A stretch of DNA of 15,194 nucleotides, from the NCBI RefSeq assembly GCF_035556675.1, contig NZ_DATMFZ010000263.1, positions 1 through 15,194 of the forward strand, given 5' to 3'. Position 1 is the first letter of the stretch, and each line of letters opens with the position of its first letter. Made by a program: the position numbers and the translations under genes. This document shows, piece by piece, positions 1-7,130 of the stretch. Below the pieces are notes generated by a model. The model made no database searches, was not told the DNA's origin, and was given only the letters and a program-made list of their open reading frames with translations. The stretch comes from Geminicoccus sp035556675 (lineage in GTDB: Bacteria; Pseudomonadota; Alphaproteobacteria; Geminicoccales; Geminicoccaceae).

Positions 1-7
1 CTCCTGT

Positions 8-38
8 GGAGGTCGCGCCCCCCAAGGCTGCGACCTCC
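8..38. repeat. Perfect 9-bp inverted repeat (hairpin)
   Basis: GGAGGTCGC at 8-16 is the exact reverse complement of GCGACCTCC at 30-38, with a 13-base loop that can itself pair GCC with GGC. No T-tract follows on either strand, so it is not a standard intrinsic terminator. It may belong to a gene lying left of the window. Confidence 0.5.
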
Positions 39-428
39 GCCAGACTAGCACCCATGCTGGCCTGGGCACCTAGTCGGACGGCAGGGTAGAGCCGCAGCGA
101 GCCGCGGGCACCCTATGGAAACCGATAGTCTGCCTGGGGCAATGCCGGATCGAGCCTCACGGGCTTGGCACATCCGGGCGCAGCATCCGGTTTCGCACCT
201 GCCCGCAGCCGGACCTTCGGCCGGTTGTGGCTCGGACATGGTGGATCGGGATGACGGATCAGCCTGTGCGGGCTGATCGGAGGGGCTCTGGTGCATGCCG
301 CGTCTCTCCGTGGATGGTGCCCGTGTCATCTCCGGGCGGCCGGGTGACCCGTACTCCAGAGGCTTGCCGCCTCCGCAGCCCGGTTGGAGCCGAGGATCGG
401 TCAGGTGAATGTTGCTTGCGCTGCATAC

Positions 429-454
429 AGGCGGATCCGGCAGGCGGATCCGGC
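429..454. repeat. Tandem 13-bp direct repeat with palindromic core
   Basis: The 13-mer AGGCGGATCCGGC occurs twice head-to-tail at 429-441 and 442-454. Each copy carries the self-complementary core CGGATCCG (432-439 and 445-452). It lies about 35 bp beyond the nitroreductase stop codon, so it could form a hairpin in the 3' end of that transcript or bind a dimeric protein. Confidence 0.6.
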
Positions 455-487
455 CGATCCAGCCCGGGTCACCTCGGGGCCGTGCGA

Positions 488-1153
488 CTAGCCGCCGACG
501 AAGGTGACTGTCTCGTCGAGCGGGGCACGATTCGTACGAGGATTGCTCACCATGGGGTCTTCGTACCCGATCGACATGCCGCAGAAGAGGATGAGGCGAT
601 CCGAAGGTGACAGAACCTCCGCGACTGTCGCGCGGACCTGCGACCATGCCATCTGCGGGCAACTGTGCAGCCCCTCGGCCCGGAGCAGCAGCATGACCGT
701 CTGCAGATACATGCCGACGTCGGCCCATTGGGGACGACCCAGGTCGCGGTCAATGTAGCAGAACAGGGCTGCGGGCGCGCCAAAGCAGTTCCAGTTCGCG
801 ATGGCCGCCCGCTGGCGCGCCTCCCAGTCCTCACGGGCAATGCCGAGCGCGCTGTAGCGCTCCTTGCCAAAGGCGGATCGGCGCTCCCCGTACGGGGACT
901 TCAGCACGCGCGGGTACATCTCGTACTGCCGTTCATCCCAGGGATCGCCATGGGCCACGCGCTCGACGGCGCGCGTCTTGAGCTCGGCCAGCGGCGCGCC
1001 CGTCAGCACGTAGGTGTTCCAGGGCTGGATGTTCGACCCGGATGGCGACCAGGCCGCGGCGGACAGCACGCGCTCCAGCACTTCCCTGGGCACAGGCTCA
1101 TCCTTGAATCCGCGCACCGCCCGTCGGCTGGTGACGGCCTCATATACGTCCAT
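488..1153 (-). CDS. Nitroreductase family protein
   Basis: A 221-residue FMN-dependent nitroreductase-fold protein, likely reducing nitro compounds, quinones or similar acceptors with NAD(P)H in the cytoplasm. The N-terminal FMN-phosphate motif SRRAVRGF is at residues 9-16 and SGSNIQPW at 38-45. A second conserved stretch, ADVGMYLQTVMLLLRAEGL, is at 144-162, and the C-terminal CGMSIGYEDP at 191-200 is typical of the family. The ATG at 1153 is chosen over the in-frame ATG at 1177 because a GAGAGG ribosome site lies just upstream and the family alignment begins at MDVYEAV. The MBL-fold hydrolase gene lies 78 bp upstream on the same strand, so the two are probably co-transcribed. Length is normal. 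The substrate cannot be told from sequence. Confidence 0.9.
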   Translation of the reverse strand: MDVYEAVTSRRAVRGFKDEPVPREVLERVLSAAAWSPSGSNIQPWNTYVLTGAPLAELKTRAVERVAHGDPWDERQYEMYPRVLKSPYGERRSAFGKERYSALGIAREDWEARQRAAIANWNCFGAPAALFCYIDRDLGRPQWADVGMYLQTVMLLLRAEGLHSCPQMAWSQVRATVAEVLSPSDRLILFCGMSIGYEDPMVSNPRTNRAPLDETVTFVGG

Positions 1154-1231
1154 GTCTGCCTCTCCGCCTCCGGCCATCCACCTGGTTCAGGACGATGCGG
1201 CCGTATGTCCGGCCCCTGGCCCAGCAGGGGG

Positions 1232-2149
1232 TCAGTAGTCCCAGAAGGCCGGCACGAAGCGAAAGGCGTCGCCGGCTTTCCCGACCCGGCCGATCGACGG
1301 GAACGGCAGGTGCGTGGCCACCAGCATCTCGCCGGTCTCGGCCAGTTCCCGCAGGAGATGGACCCGGACGCGTGCCGCCTCCTCGGGGTCGTGCTCGAAA
1401 CCGTTGTGCCAGTCGGGCTGGTCGAACCCGACCGGGAACACCGCATCGCCGGCAAACGTCAGCCGGTCGCCACCGGACGCAAGGCGGACCAGGCTGTGCC
1501 CAGGCGTGTGGCCACCGCTGCGCGAGACGACTACGCCGGGCGCCACCTCGTGCTCCTCCTCGAACATGCGCAGGTGGCTGCGGTACGTATCCAGGAACCG
1601 CCTGGCGGCCGCCCGAAGCGCGTCCGGGAAGCCCGGCGGCATGGAGGTGTGGGAAAAATCGGGCGACTCCCAGAACCGGACCTCAGCCGCCGCCACGTGA
1701 ATCCGCAGGTCCGGACGCAGCCGGTCCTTCACCCCGTCGACGAGCAGCCCGCCGATATGGTCCATGTGCATGTGGGTGAGCACCACGTCGGTCACGGACG
1801 CGAGGTCGATGCCGGCGGACTCCAGTCGCTGGATCAGCTGCCCGGCCCGCGGCAAGTGCAGGTCCGGGTCGAGGCCCAATCCTGCGTCGATGAGGATGGT
1901 CTGGCCGCCGCTGCGCACCAGGACCACGTTCAATGGCCAGTCGAACGCATCCGGCGGCAGGAACATCTCGTCCAGCCAGGCTCCCCGGACGGACGGGTCG
2001 GCATTGTGAGCCAGCATCTCGGTCGGCAGCGGCAGTACCCCGTCGCTGATCACCAGCACGTCGATCTGGCCGATCCGCAGTGCATAGCGCGACGGTACCA
2101 GGTCCTTCGGTTCCGGCTCGGCGGGTTGCGGGCTGTTAAGCAGGCTCAT
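1232..2149 (-). CDS. MBL-fold metallo-hydrolase
   Basis: A 305-residue metallo-beta-lactamase-fold hydrolase with a dinuclear-metal site. The signature HMHMDH is at residues 126-131, followed by SGGHTPGHS at 211-219 (H218 a likely ligand), AGDAVF at 233-238 (bridging D235) and ATHLPFP at 279-285 (H280). The layout resembles the lactonase-like branch that includes quorum-quenching AHL lactonases, but that family also hydrolyses other esters and lactones, so the substrate is open. No signal peptide is evident; the N-terminus is Pro/Glu-rich and probably disordered, pointing to a cytoplasmic enzyme. The ATG at 2149 has a strong AAGGAG site 6-7 bases upstream. It heads a minus-strand pair with the nitroreductase and is divergent from the flavin dehydrogenase, with a 326-bp gap between them. 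Confidence 0.9.
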   Translation of the reverse strand: MSLLNSPQPAEPEPKDLVPSRYALRIGQIDVLVISDGVLPLPTEMLAHNADPSVRGAWLDEMFLPPDAFDWPLNVVLVRSGGQTILIDAGLGLDPDLHLPRAGQLIQRLESAGIDLASVTDVVLTHMHMDHIGGLLVDGVKDRLRPDLRIHVAAAEVRFWESPDFSHTSMPPGFPDALRAAARRFLDTYRSHLRMFEEEHEVAPGVVVSRSGGHTPGHSLVRLASGGDRLTFAGDAVFPVGFDQPDWHNGFEHDPEEAARVRVHLLRELAETGEMLVATHLPFPSIGRVGKAGDAFRFVPAFWDY

Positions 2150-2475
2150 CTTCGTCTCCTTCGCCGCACCTTCACGGCACCGACGAAGCTACGTTCCGGC
2201 GCAGGCCCGATCGATTGAGCCGAGGGAGCGGACGGGTCATACCGCCGTATAGGTCCCGTCCTTCAGCCTGGGTGGAGGCCCCCGCGCGGCAGGAACGGAG
2301 CTGCGCCATGGCTGGGCCCATGCACCCTCATACGAAGGTCGTACCGGCTTGGCCGATCGGCTCGGTCCTGCTCTCCCGCCGTACAATGCCCGCGCTGTGC
2401 ACATGCGTGCATCTCCCATTCCGGTCAGGCGGCCCGACCGAACATCGGCCGCCGTCACGGGATGGGAAACAGATC
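2150..2475. promoter_or_regulatory. Divergent intergenic region with hairpin
   Basis: This 326-bp gap between divergently read genes should hold promoters for both the MBL hydrolase (minus) and the flavin dehydrogenase (plus). A stem-loop is visible: GGACGGG 2230-2236 pairs with CCCGTCC 2255-2261, with an inner stem ATAC/GTAT (2239-2242 with 2247-2250). A TACAAT hexamer at 2382-2387 could be a -10 box for the plus-strand gene, but no matching -35 lies at standard spacing. The plus frame is open back to 2215, but that extension has no family-like sequence. Confidence 0.35.
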
Positions 2476-3687
2476 ATGCAGCAGCGACTGGTCATCATCG
2501 GCGCCGGCTTTGCCGGCATGTATGCGGCACTCTCCGCCGCCCGGCTGCGGGACAGCCAGGATGTGTCGCCGGACCGGCTGGAGATCGCACTGATGGCACC
2601 GGAGCCGACCCTGGTGGTCCGCCCGCGGCTCTATGAACCAGGGCCGGAGCAGCTGACCGCACCGCTCCAGCCGGTGCTGGATGCAATCGGCGTCACCTTC
2701 GTTCCGGGCACCGCCAATGCGGTCCGCCCGGGCGCCCGGCTGATCGACTACCGCAGCCCTGACGGTGCTGAGCGGCAGCTCGGCTATGACCGGCTGGTCC
2801 TGGCCACCGGCAGCCGGCTGTTCCGCCCAGACATCCCGGGCCTGGCGGCGTTCGGCTTCAGCGTCGACAGCCTCGGAGACGCAGTGGCGCTCGACCGGCA
2901 TCTGCAGGGCCTCGCCCAGCGGCCGGCCTCGAAGGCGCGCGACACCGTCGTGGTCGCAGGTGGCGGCTTCACCGGGATCGAGGTGGCGACCGAGATGCCG
3001 GCTCGCCTGCGCGCCGTGCTCGGCCGGGATGCCCGGCCTCACGTCGTCATCGTTCAGCGCGGTCCTGCCATCGCACCGGACATGGGTGCCGCCGCACGGC
3101 CGCATATCGAACAGGCGCTGCGGGAACTGCAGGTCGAGACCGAGCTCGATGTCGGCGTGGCCGCGCTGGACGAGAGGGGCGTGGTGCTGAGCGACGGGCG
3201 GCGCATCGACAGCCTCACCGTGATCTGGGCGGCCGGCATGCGTGCCGCACCGCTGACTGCGACCATCCCGGCCGAGCGCGATGATCTGGGCCGCCTGATC
3301 GTCGACCGCGCGCTGCGCGTGCCGGGCGTTGCCGGCGTCTTCGCCACGGGCGACGCGGCGAAGGTGCCGTGCGACGAAATCGGCAACCACGCCCTGATGT
3401 CCTGCCAGCACGCCACGCGCATGGGTGCGTTCGCCGGGAACAACGCCGCTGCCGACCTCCTGGGCGCCCCGGGCCAGCCCTACCACCAAGAGACCTATGT
3501 CACGTGTCTCGATCTGGGCGAGGCAGGCGCGATCTTCACCCGTGGCTGGGACCGCAAGGTGGAACTGCTCGGTGCCGAGGCGAAGCAGCTGAAGCACGAG
3601 ATCAACACCGTCTGGATCTACCCGCCTCGGGCAGAGCGCATGGCCGCTCTGGCCTCCGCCGATCCGCAGCGCGTCACCGACCTCTAG
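2476..3687 (+). CDS. NDH-2-like FAD-dependent NAD(P)H dehydrogenase
   Basis: A 403-residue two-dinucleotide-fold flavoprotein of the type II NADH dehydrogenase group, which passes electrons from NAD(P)H to quinone or another acceptor without pumping protons. The FAD-binding glycine motif IIGAGFAG is at residues 7-14, the NAD(P) motif VVVAGGGFTGIE at 158-169, and the second FAD-contact motif VFATGDAA at 288-295. TYVTCLDLGEAG at 340-351 and the tail INTVWIYPP at 376-384 resemble the bacterial NDH-like subgroup. No transmembrane helix is seen; NDH-2 enzymes are usually peripheral membrane proteins. The ATG at 2476 starts at the FAD motif; the purine stretch GGGAAA 6-11 bases upstream is a weak ribosome site. 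The SDR gene follows after 106 bp. Confidence 0.88.
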   Translation: MQQRLVIIGAGFAGMYAALSAARLRDSQDVSPDRLEIALMAPEPTLVVRPRLYEPGPEQLTAPLQPVLDAIGVTFVPGTANAVRPGARLIDYRSPDGAERQLGYDRLVLATGSRLFRPDIPGLAAFGFSVDSLGDAVALDRHLQGLAQRPASKARDTVVVAGGGFTGIEVATEMPARLRAVLGRDARPHVVIVQRGPAIAPDMGAAARPHIEQALRELQVETELDVGVAALDERGVVLSDGRRIDSLTVIWAAGMRAAPLTATIPAERDDLGRLIVDRALRVPGVAGVFATGDAAKVPCDEIGNHALMSCQHATRMGAFAGNNAAADLLGAPGQPYHQETYVTCLDLGEAGAIFTRGWDRKVELLGAEAKQLKHEINTVWIYPPRAERMAALASADPQRVTDL

Positions 3688-3793
3688 GCGCCACGCGCGG
3701 CAAGCGAATGGTGTTCAGCATGGCCTCCCGTCGGCCGGATGGCCCGCCGTGCAGAACGCCCACCACACCAACCGAATCCAACGAGGCGGACCT

Positions 3794-4546
3794 ATGTCCA
3801 TGCTGAACGAGAAGGTCGTCATCATCACCGGCGGAGGCTCGGGCATCGGCCGTGCTACCGCCCTGCGCTTCGCTGCGCTGGGAGCGAAGGTCATCATCAC
3901 CGGGCGGCGCGCCGCAGCGCTGGAAGCGACCACGGCCGGGCATCCCGGCATCATTGGGCTGGTGGCGGATGCGGCGGACCCCGACGATGCGGGGCGTGCC
4001 GTAGACCATGCGATCGGGTGCTGGGGCCGTCTGGACGTGCTGGTCAATAATGCCGGCGCCGGAGCCATCCTGCCGCTCGCCGAGGCCAGGGCGGCCGAGA
4101 TCGAGCGGATCCTCGCCGTGAACGTGCTGGGCCCCAGCCTGCTGACGGCGGCAGCCTTGCCGCATCTGGCGGCGGTGCGGGGCGGTATCGTCAACATTTC
4201 CAGCACGTTCGGCCACCGGCCGGCAGTGGGGCTGTCGCACTATGCCGCCAGCAAGGCGGCACTGGAGCACCTTACCCGCTGCTGGGCGCTGGAACTGGCG
4301 CCGCAGGGCATCCGCGTGAACGCGGTAGCACCAGGCCCCACCGAGTCGGAGGCGCTGACCGGCATGATGAACCTGTCCGCGGCGCAGGCGGCGACTGTCA
4401 AGGAGCAGGAGCGGCAGCGGATTCCGCTAGGGCGGCGTGGCGAGCCGAATGATGTCGCCGCCTGGATCGTGCGGCTCGCCGATCCGGCGTCCGACTGGGT
4501 GACGGGCCAGGTGATCGCCATCGATGGCGGTCTGGGCCTCACCTGA
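3794..4546 (+). CDS. SDR family oxidoreductase
   Basis: A 250-residue classical short-chain dehydrogenase/reductase. The cofactor motif TGGGSGIG is at residues 12-19, NNAGAG at 85-90, the catalytic N110, the catalytic S137 in ISSTFG, the YxxxK pair Y150/K154 in YAASK, and the substrate-side turn APGPT at 179-183. TGRR after the second strand (36-39) places basic residues where NADP(H) is preferred, so NADP use is likely. The ATG at 3794 has GAGGCGG just upstream; an in-frame start at 3749 would add 15 unconserved residues. The gene lies 106 bp after the flavin dehydrogenase and 40 bp before the membrane cyclase, so the three may form one plus-strand transcription unit. Substrate unknown. Confidence 0.92.
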   Translation: MSMLNEKVVIITGGGSGIGRATALRFAALGAKVIITGRRAAALEATTAGHPGIIGLVADAADPDDAGRAVDHAIGCWGRLDVLVNNAGAGAILPLAEARAAEIERILAVNVLGPSLLTAAALPHLAAVRGGIVNISSTFGHRPAVGLSHYAASKAALEHLTRCWALELAPQGIRVNAVAPGPTESEALTGMMNLSAAQAATVKEQERQRIPLGRRGEPNDVAAWIVRLADPASDWVTGQVIAIDGGLGLT

Positions 4547-4586
4547 ATTGCCCTCTCGCCGCACATCAATCGAGGGGGGCAACTCC

Positions 4587-6077
4587 ATGCCGGCCTGCGC
4601 CCTTCAGGCTCCAGCCACCCGGGTCCGGCTGATGGATCGAAGGTCGGCACCCGTCACGCTCGAGATTCCGCTGGGTCAGTCCAGCGCACTGGACCAGCGG
4701 ATCGCGGCGGCGTTGGCCGCGGAACGCCAGGTGACCGGACGGTTGGGGGCACATGCCCTCACGCTCGCGTTCTGCGCCGTCGCGGTCTGGTGCGCCCTGG
4801 TCCATCCCTGGCCCGCGGCTCTCTATTATCTCGGCATCGTCGCTGCCTTCGTGGCCCTCGCCTGCGCCTGGGGATGGCGCAGCCGGCGGCCGGTGCCATC
4901 CTGGCTGATCCTGGGGTTCGTGCTGGCCAACGCCATCCTGCTCACCGTGACGCTGCTGGTCCCCAACCCGTTCGTCCCCTCGTCGACTCCGGTGCAGATG
5001 GCGCTGCGGCCACCGAAATTCCTGTTCTTCCTGCTGCTGGTCGCCTGGGCGACCTTCACCTTGTCGCCTGGGCTCGTGATCGGTGCGGCATTCATCGTGG
5101 TCGCGACGTGGAGCGCGGGCGTCGGCATCATCATGTTCATGCCGGACACCCGCCTGGGCTTCGGCCTACCGGAGGGTGCCAGCCCGGCCGAGGCCGTGGC
5201 CCGCTACCTCGACCCGACCTTCGTGGATACCGCAGCCTGGGCGTGCAGCGTGTTCACCGCCTGCCTGATCGCCGGCATCCTGGCCGTCGTGGTCGGGCGC
5301 ATGCAGCGGCTCGTCGATGCACAGGCGAGGCTCGAGCGTGCCCGGGCCAACCTGGCCCGCCACGTGTCGGCCAACCTGGTCGAGGAACTGGCGGCGGTCG
5401 ACGAGCCTTTCGGTCCGATCCGGACCCAGGAGGTGGCGGTCCTGTTCGTCGATATCGTCGGCTTCACCCGCCTGTGCGAGGGCATGAGCCCGACGGCGGT
5501 CATGACCATGCTGCGCGGCTTCCACGGCCGCATGGCGGATTGCGTGTTCCGGCATGGCGGCACGCTCGACAAGTTCATCGGCGACAGCGTGATGGCGACG
5601 TTCGGTACACCGGATTCAGGTCCGCAGGACGCTGTCGGGGCCCTGGCCTGCGGGCGGGCGATGCTGGCGGCACTGGACGACTGGAACGACCTGCGGACAA
5701 AGCGTGGCGAGCCGCCGCTGCGCGTCGGGATCGGGCTGCATTTCGGGCCGGTGGTGCTGGGCGACATCGGTGACGAGCGAAGGGTGGAGTTCGCGGTCCT
5801 GGGCGACACCGTCAACGTCGCGAGCCGCCTCGAGACACTGACCCGCGAGCTCGGAGCATCCATGGCCGTGAGCCAAGCGCTGGTCGATCGCGTACTTGCC
5901 CAGGCCGGGCGGCATGCGCTGAGTGGCATGCGACGGCACGCCCGTCTCGCGGTGCGCGGCCGGGCGGAAGCCCTGGATCTATGGATTCTACCCGCCAAGG
6001 CCGAGCAGTCCAATGAGGCAGAATCCGCCCCACTCATTGCCGGCACAGCCATATCGAGCACATGCTCCATGACATGA
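4587..6077 (+). CDS. Membrane class III adenylate/guanylate cyclase
   Basis: A 496-residue integral-membrane nucleotide cyclase, expected to make cAMP on the cytoplasmic face. About six hydrophobic helices are seen at residues 57-74, 77-95, 104-125, 143-160, 162-185 and 216-237. A helical linker (238-270) leads into the cyclase domain (about 280-455). Visible catalytic residues are metal aspartates D289 (FVDIVGFT) and D333 (FIGDSVMATFG), the purine-selecting pair K329 and D407-T408 (LGDTVN), and transition-state N410 and R414; the K plus D/T set predicts ATP as substrate. The ATG at 4587 has a strong GAGGGGGG site 7 bases upstream, so the further upstream start at 4524 inside the SDR gene is rejected. 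The last about 26 residues (from K471) look unlike a cyclase tail and lead straight into lower-GC sequence. Confidence 0.92.
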   Translation: MPACALQAPATRVRLMDRRSAPVTLEIPLGQSSALDQRIAAALAAERQVTGRLGAHALTLAFCAVAVWCALVHPWPAALYYLGIVAAFVALACAWGWRSRRPVPSWLILGFVLANAILLTVTLLVPNPFVPSSTPVQMALRPPKFLFFLLLVAWATFTLSPGLVIGAAFIVVATWSAGVGIIMFMPDTRLGFGLPEGASPAEAVARYLDPTFVDTAAWACSVFTACLIAGILAVVVGRMQRLVDAQARLERARANLARHVSANLVEELAAVDEPFGPIRTQEVAVLFVDIVGFTRLCEGMSPTAVMTMLRGFHGRMADCVFRHGGTLDKFIGDSVMATFGTPDSGPQDAVGALACGRAMLAALDDWNDLRTKRGEPPLRVGIGLHFGPVVLGDIGDERRVEFAVLGDTVNVASRLETLTRELGASMAVSQALVDRVLAQAGRHALSGMRRHARLAVRGRAEALDLWILPAKAEQSNEAESAPLIAGTAISSTCSMT

Positions 6078-6119
6078 ACCCAAAATCATCACAAGAACAT
6101 GGGGAAGGCTGCCAGCAGT

Positions 6120-6185
6120 CAGGGGCATGGCCGAATGCCGCGACAAAGTTTTGGGGTAGCTGTCGTGAACAACCTGTTCCACGCT
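6120..6185 (-). pseudogene. Possible decayed IS5-type transposase C-terminal end
   Basis: On the minus strand, one frame reads HDSYPKT and the next reads QLPQNFVAAF (about 6133-6164). Together they resemble the C-terminal block of IS5-group transposases, of the type RYD..P.NFLAA.AL, just before the stop. The match is short, needs a frame change, and has no upstream transposase body or terminal repeats, so only a decayed stub is proposed. The lower local GC supports foreign origin. It could be chance resemblance. Confidence 0.3.
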
Positions 6186-6260
6186 GCATCTCTCGCAACA
6201 TGATGATCCTCTGGATCAACGCATCACCATACCCAACACTCGGATCAATATCGCCTTACC

Positions 6261-6293
6261 CCGGAAAATCTCGCGACTATGAGTTTTCGCCGG
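6261..6293. repeat. Imperfect inverted repeat
   Basis: CCGG-AAAA-CTC (6261-6272, with an unpaired T at 6269) pairs with GAG-TTTT-CCGG (6281-6293, with an unpaired CG at 6288-6289) around an 8-base loop. It sits in the low-GC part of the gap and could be a weak transcription stop for the upstream operon or an element relic. Confidence 0.3.
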
Positions 6294-6526
6294 CTATGTC
6301 GTGAGGCCGCCGAACGGAGAGCACGAAGCTGGTCGAGAGCAGGTGCTCCCTTGCCGACGCCTGATGGAGGCACCAGTCTTCACCCGTTGAAGGTCGCCCA
6401 GCGGGTGAACGAGACGGACCAGATGCAGGCCTGCATCCGGGCGGTGCTCATCTCCGACCTCTCGGGCGCGCCAAGCCCTCCCTCCGGCCATCGGAGCAGG
6501 GGGCCATCCTGCCGAAAGGAACCGCC

Positions 6527-6982
6527 ATGTCCGGCCTGCGTCAACGGAACGCCCTGATCCTCGCCGCGGCCCTGCTCGCGATCGGCGCCACTGACGGGCG
6601 AGCCCAGCTGACCGATGCGCTGGAAGATGCGGTTGGCGGTGGCTCGTCGTCCTCGTCCGGCGGCTCGCTCTTGGAGGGGCTGGGCGGCCAATCCGTGCCG
6701 GCATTGGACAAGGTCGGGCTCGGCAACCTCACCGGCGTGCTCGAATACTGCGCGAAGAACAACTTCCTCGGCGGCAATGCCAGCGGGCTGAAGGACCAGC
6801 TGCTCGGCAAGCTCGGCGGCGAGGAGAAGGCGCAGTCGGATCAGGGCTACCAGGAGGGGCTGGGCGGCATCCTGGGCGGCGATAGCGGCCAGAAGGTCGA
6901 GCTGGGCAACTCCGGCCTGAAGCAGCAACTGACCGACAAGGTCTGCAAGGAAGTGCTCAAATACGGGCAGTCGCTGATCTGA
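6527..6982 (+). CDS. DUF2501 family secreted protein
   Basis: A 151-residue protein of the DUF2501 family (the E. coli YjjA family), function unknown. Residues 1-26 form a Sec signal peptide with a hydrophobic core ALILAAALLAIG (9-20) and a likely cut after GRA (26/27), so it is exported to the periplasm. A low-complexity Gly/Ser linker (37-48) leads to the conserved block GNLTGVLEYCAKNNFL (66-81). Two Gly-Leu-Gly-Gly segments (51-54, 111-114) and a second conserved cysteine follow, C140 in DKVCKEVLK. C75 and C140 could form a disulfide. The ATG at 6527 has AAAGGA six bases upstream. It stands alone, with 449 bp before it and 148 bp after it. Confidence 0.88.
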   Translation: MSGLRQRNALILAAALLAIGATDGRAQLTDALEDAVGGGSSSSSGGSLLEGLGGQSVPALDKVGLGNLTGVLEYCAKNNFLGGNASGLKDQLLGKLGGEEKAQSDQGYQEGLGGILGGDSGQKVELGNSGLKQQLTDKVCKEVLKYGQSLI

Positions 6983-7011
6983 CGCTTCCTGTCTCCTCTC
7001 CGACGCTTCCT
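6981..7011. repeat. 10-bp direct repeat, 21-bp period
   Basis: GACGCTTCCT occurs at 6981-6990, overlapping the DUF2501 stop codon, and again at 7002-7011. The 21-bp period is two helical turns, but the tract is pyrimidine-rich and two copies can arise by chance. Confidence 0.35.
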
Positions 7012-7091
7012 TTCCTGGCGGGGCGCCCTCGTTCCGGCAGAGACCGGGGACCTGTGATCTTGAGCAACGCAGCGGGGAGCGTTTCAGGCTA

Positions 7092-7119
7092 GACTGAGGC
7101 TCAGGCGACTGACCTCAGG
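7092..7119. promoter_or_regulatory. Imperfect tandem repeat ahead of SAM-cyclase start
   Basis: GACTGAGGCTCAGG (7092-7105) is followed by GACTGACCTCAGG (7107-7119), 15 bp apart, ending 11 bp before the ATG at 7131. The first copy contains the palindrome CTGAGGCTCAG (7094-7104). The position, in the expected leader, makes an operator or a structured ribosome-site region possible. No confident -35/-10 pair was found. Confidence 0.3.
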
Positions 7120-7130
7120 ATAGGCGGACC

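Larger units (their letters stand above)
1..487. other. Non-coding stretch with several stem-loops
   Basis: No reading frame here has a convincing start, ribosome site or recognisable protein; the open frames on either strand continue as antisense or out-of-frame shadows of the nitroreductase. Directly visible are a 9-bp perfect stem (8-16 with 30-38), a 6-bp stem CCGGAT/ATCCGG with a smaller stem inside (about 145-177), a 10-bp RNA-type stem with two G-U pairs (203-212 with 221-230), an 8-bp perfect stem (257-264 with 271-278), a nested pair (354-358 with 385-389, and 359-363 with 369-373), and a tandem 13-mer (429-454). It may be the 3' flank and terminator region of the nitroreductase operon, a structured RNA, or eroded sequence. 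Confidence 0.5.
6078..6526. other. Intergenic gap, lower GC in its left half
   Basis: No convincing gene is seen in these 449 bp. Over 6061-6300 the base composition is close to 50% GC, far below the flanking genes. The minus strand at about 6120-6185 resembles the 3' end of an IS5-type transposase. An imperfect inverted repeat is at 6261-6293. The right part (6300-6526) returns to high GC and should carry the promoter and leader of the DUF2501 gene, but I found no clear -35/-10 pair. Confidence 0.5.

Noticed and set aside
227..610. Plus-strand open frame of 127 codons in the gene-poor left end
   Set aside because: It runs antisense into the nitroreductase end, has no ribosome site and a composition typical of noise.
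45..728. Long minus-strand open frame (227 codons)
   Set aside because: Its right part is out of frame with the nitroreductase on the same strand and its left part has no family-like sequence or ribosome site; long chance frames are expected at this GC.
665..2218. Plus-strand open frame of 517 codons
   Set aside because: It is antisense to both the nitroreductase and the MBL hydrolase, whose motifs are clear on the other strand.
2215..2475. N-terminal extension of the flavin dehydrogenase
   Set aside because: The FAD motif starts right after the ATG at 2476, and the upstream 87 codons look non-coding and Pro/Arg-rich.
6062..6304. Plus-strand 80-codon open frame in the low-GC gap
   Set aside because: No ribosome site, no family-like pattern, and it overlaps the suspected transposase stub on the other strand.
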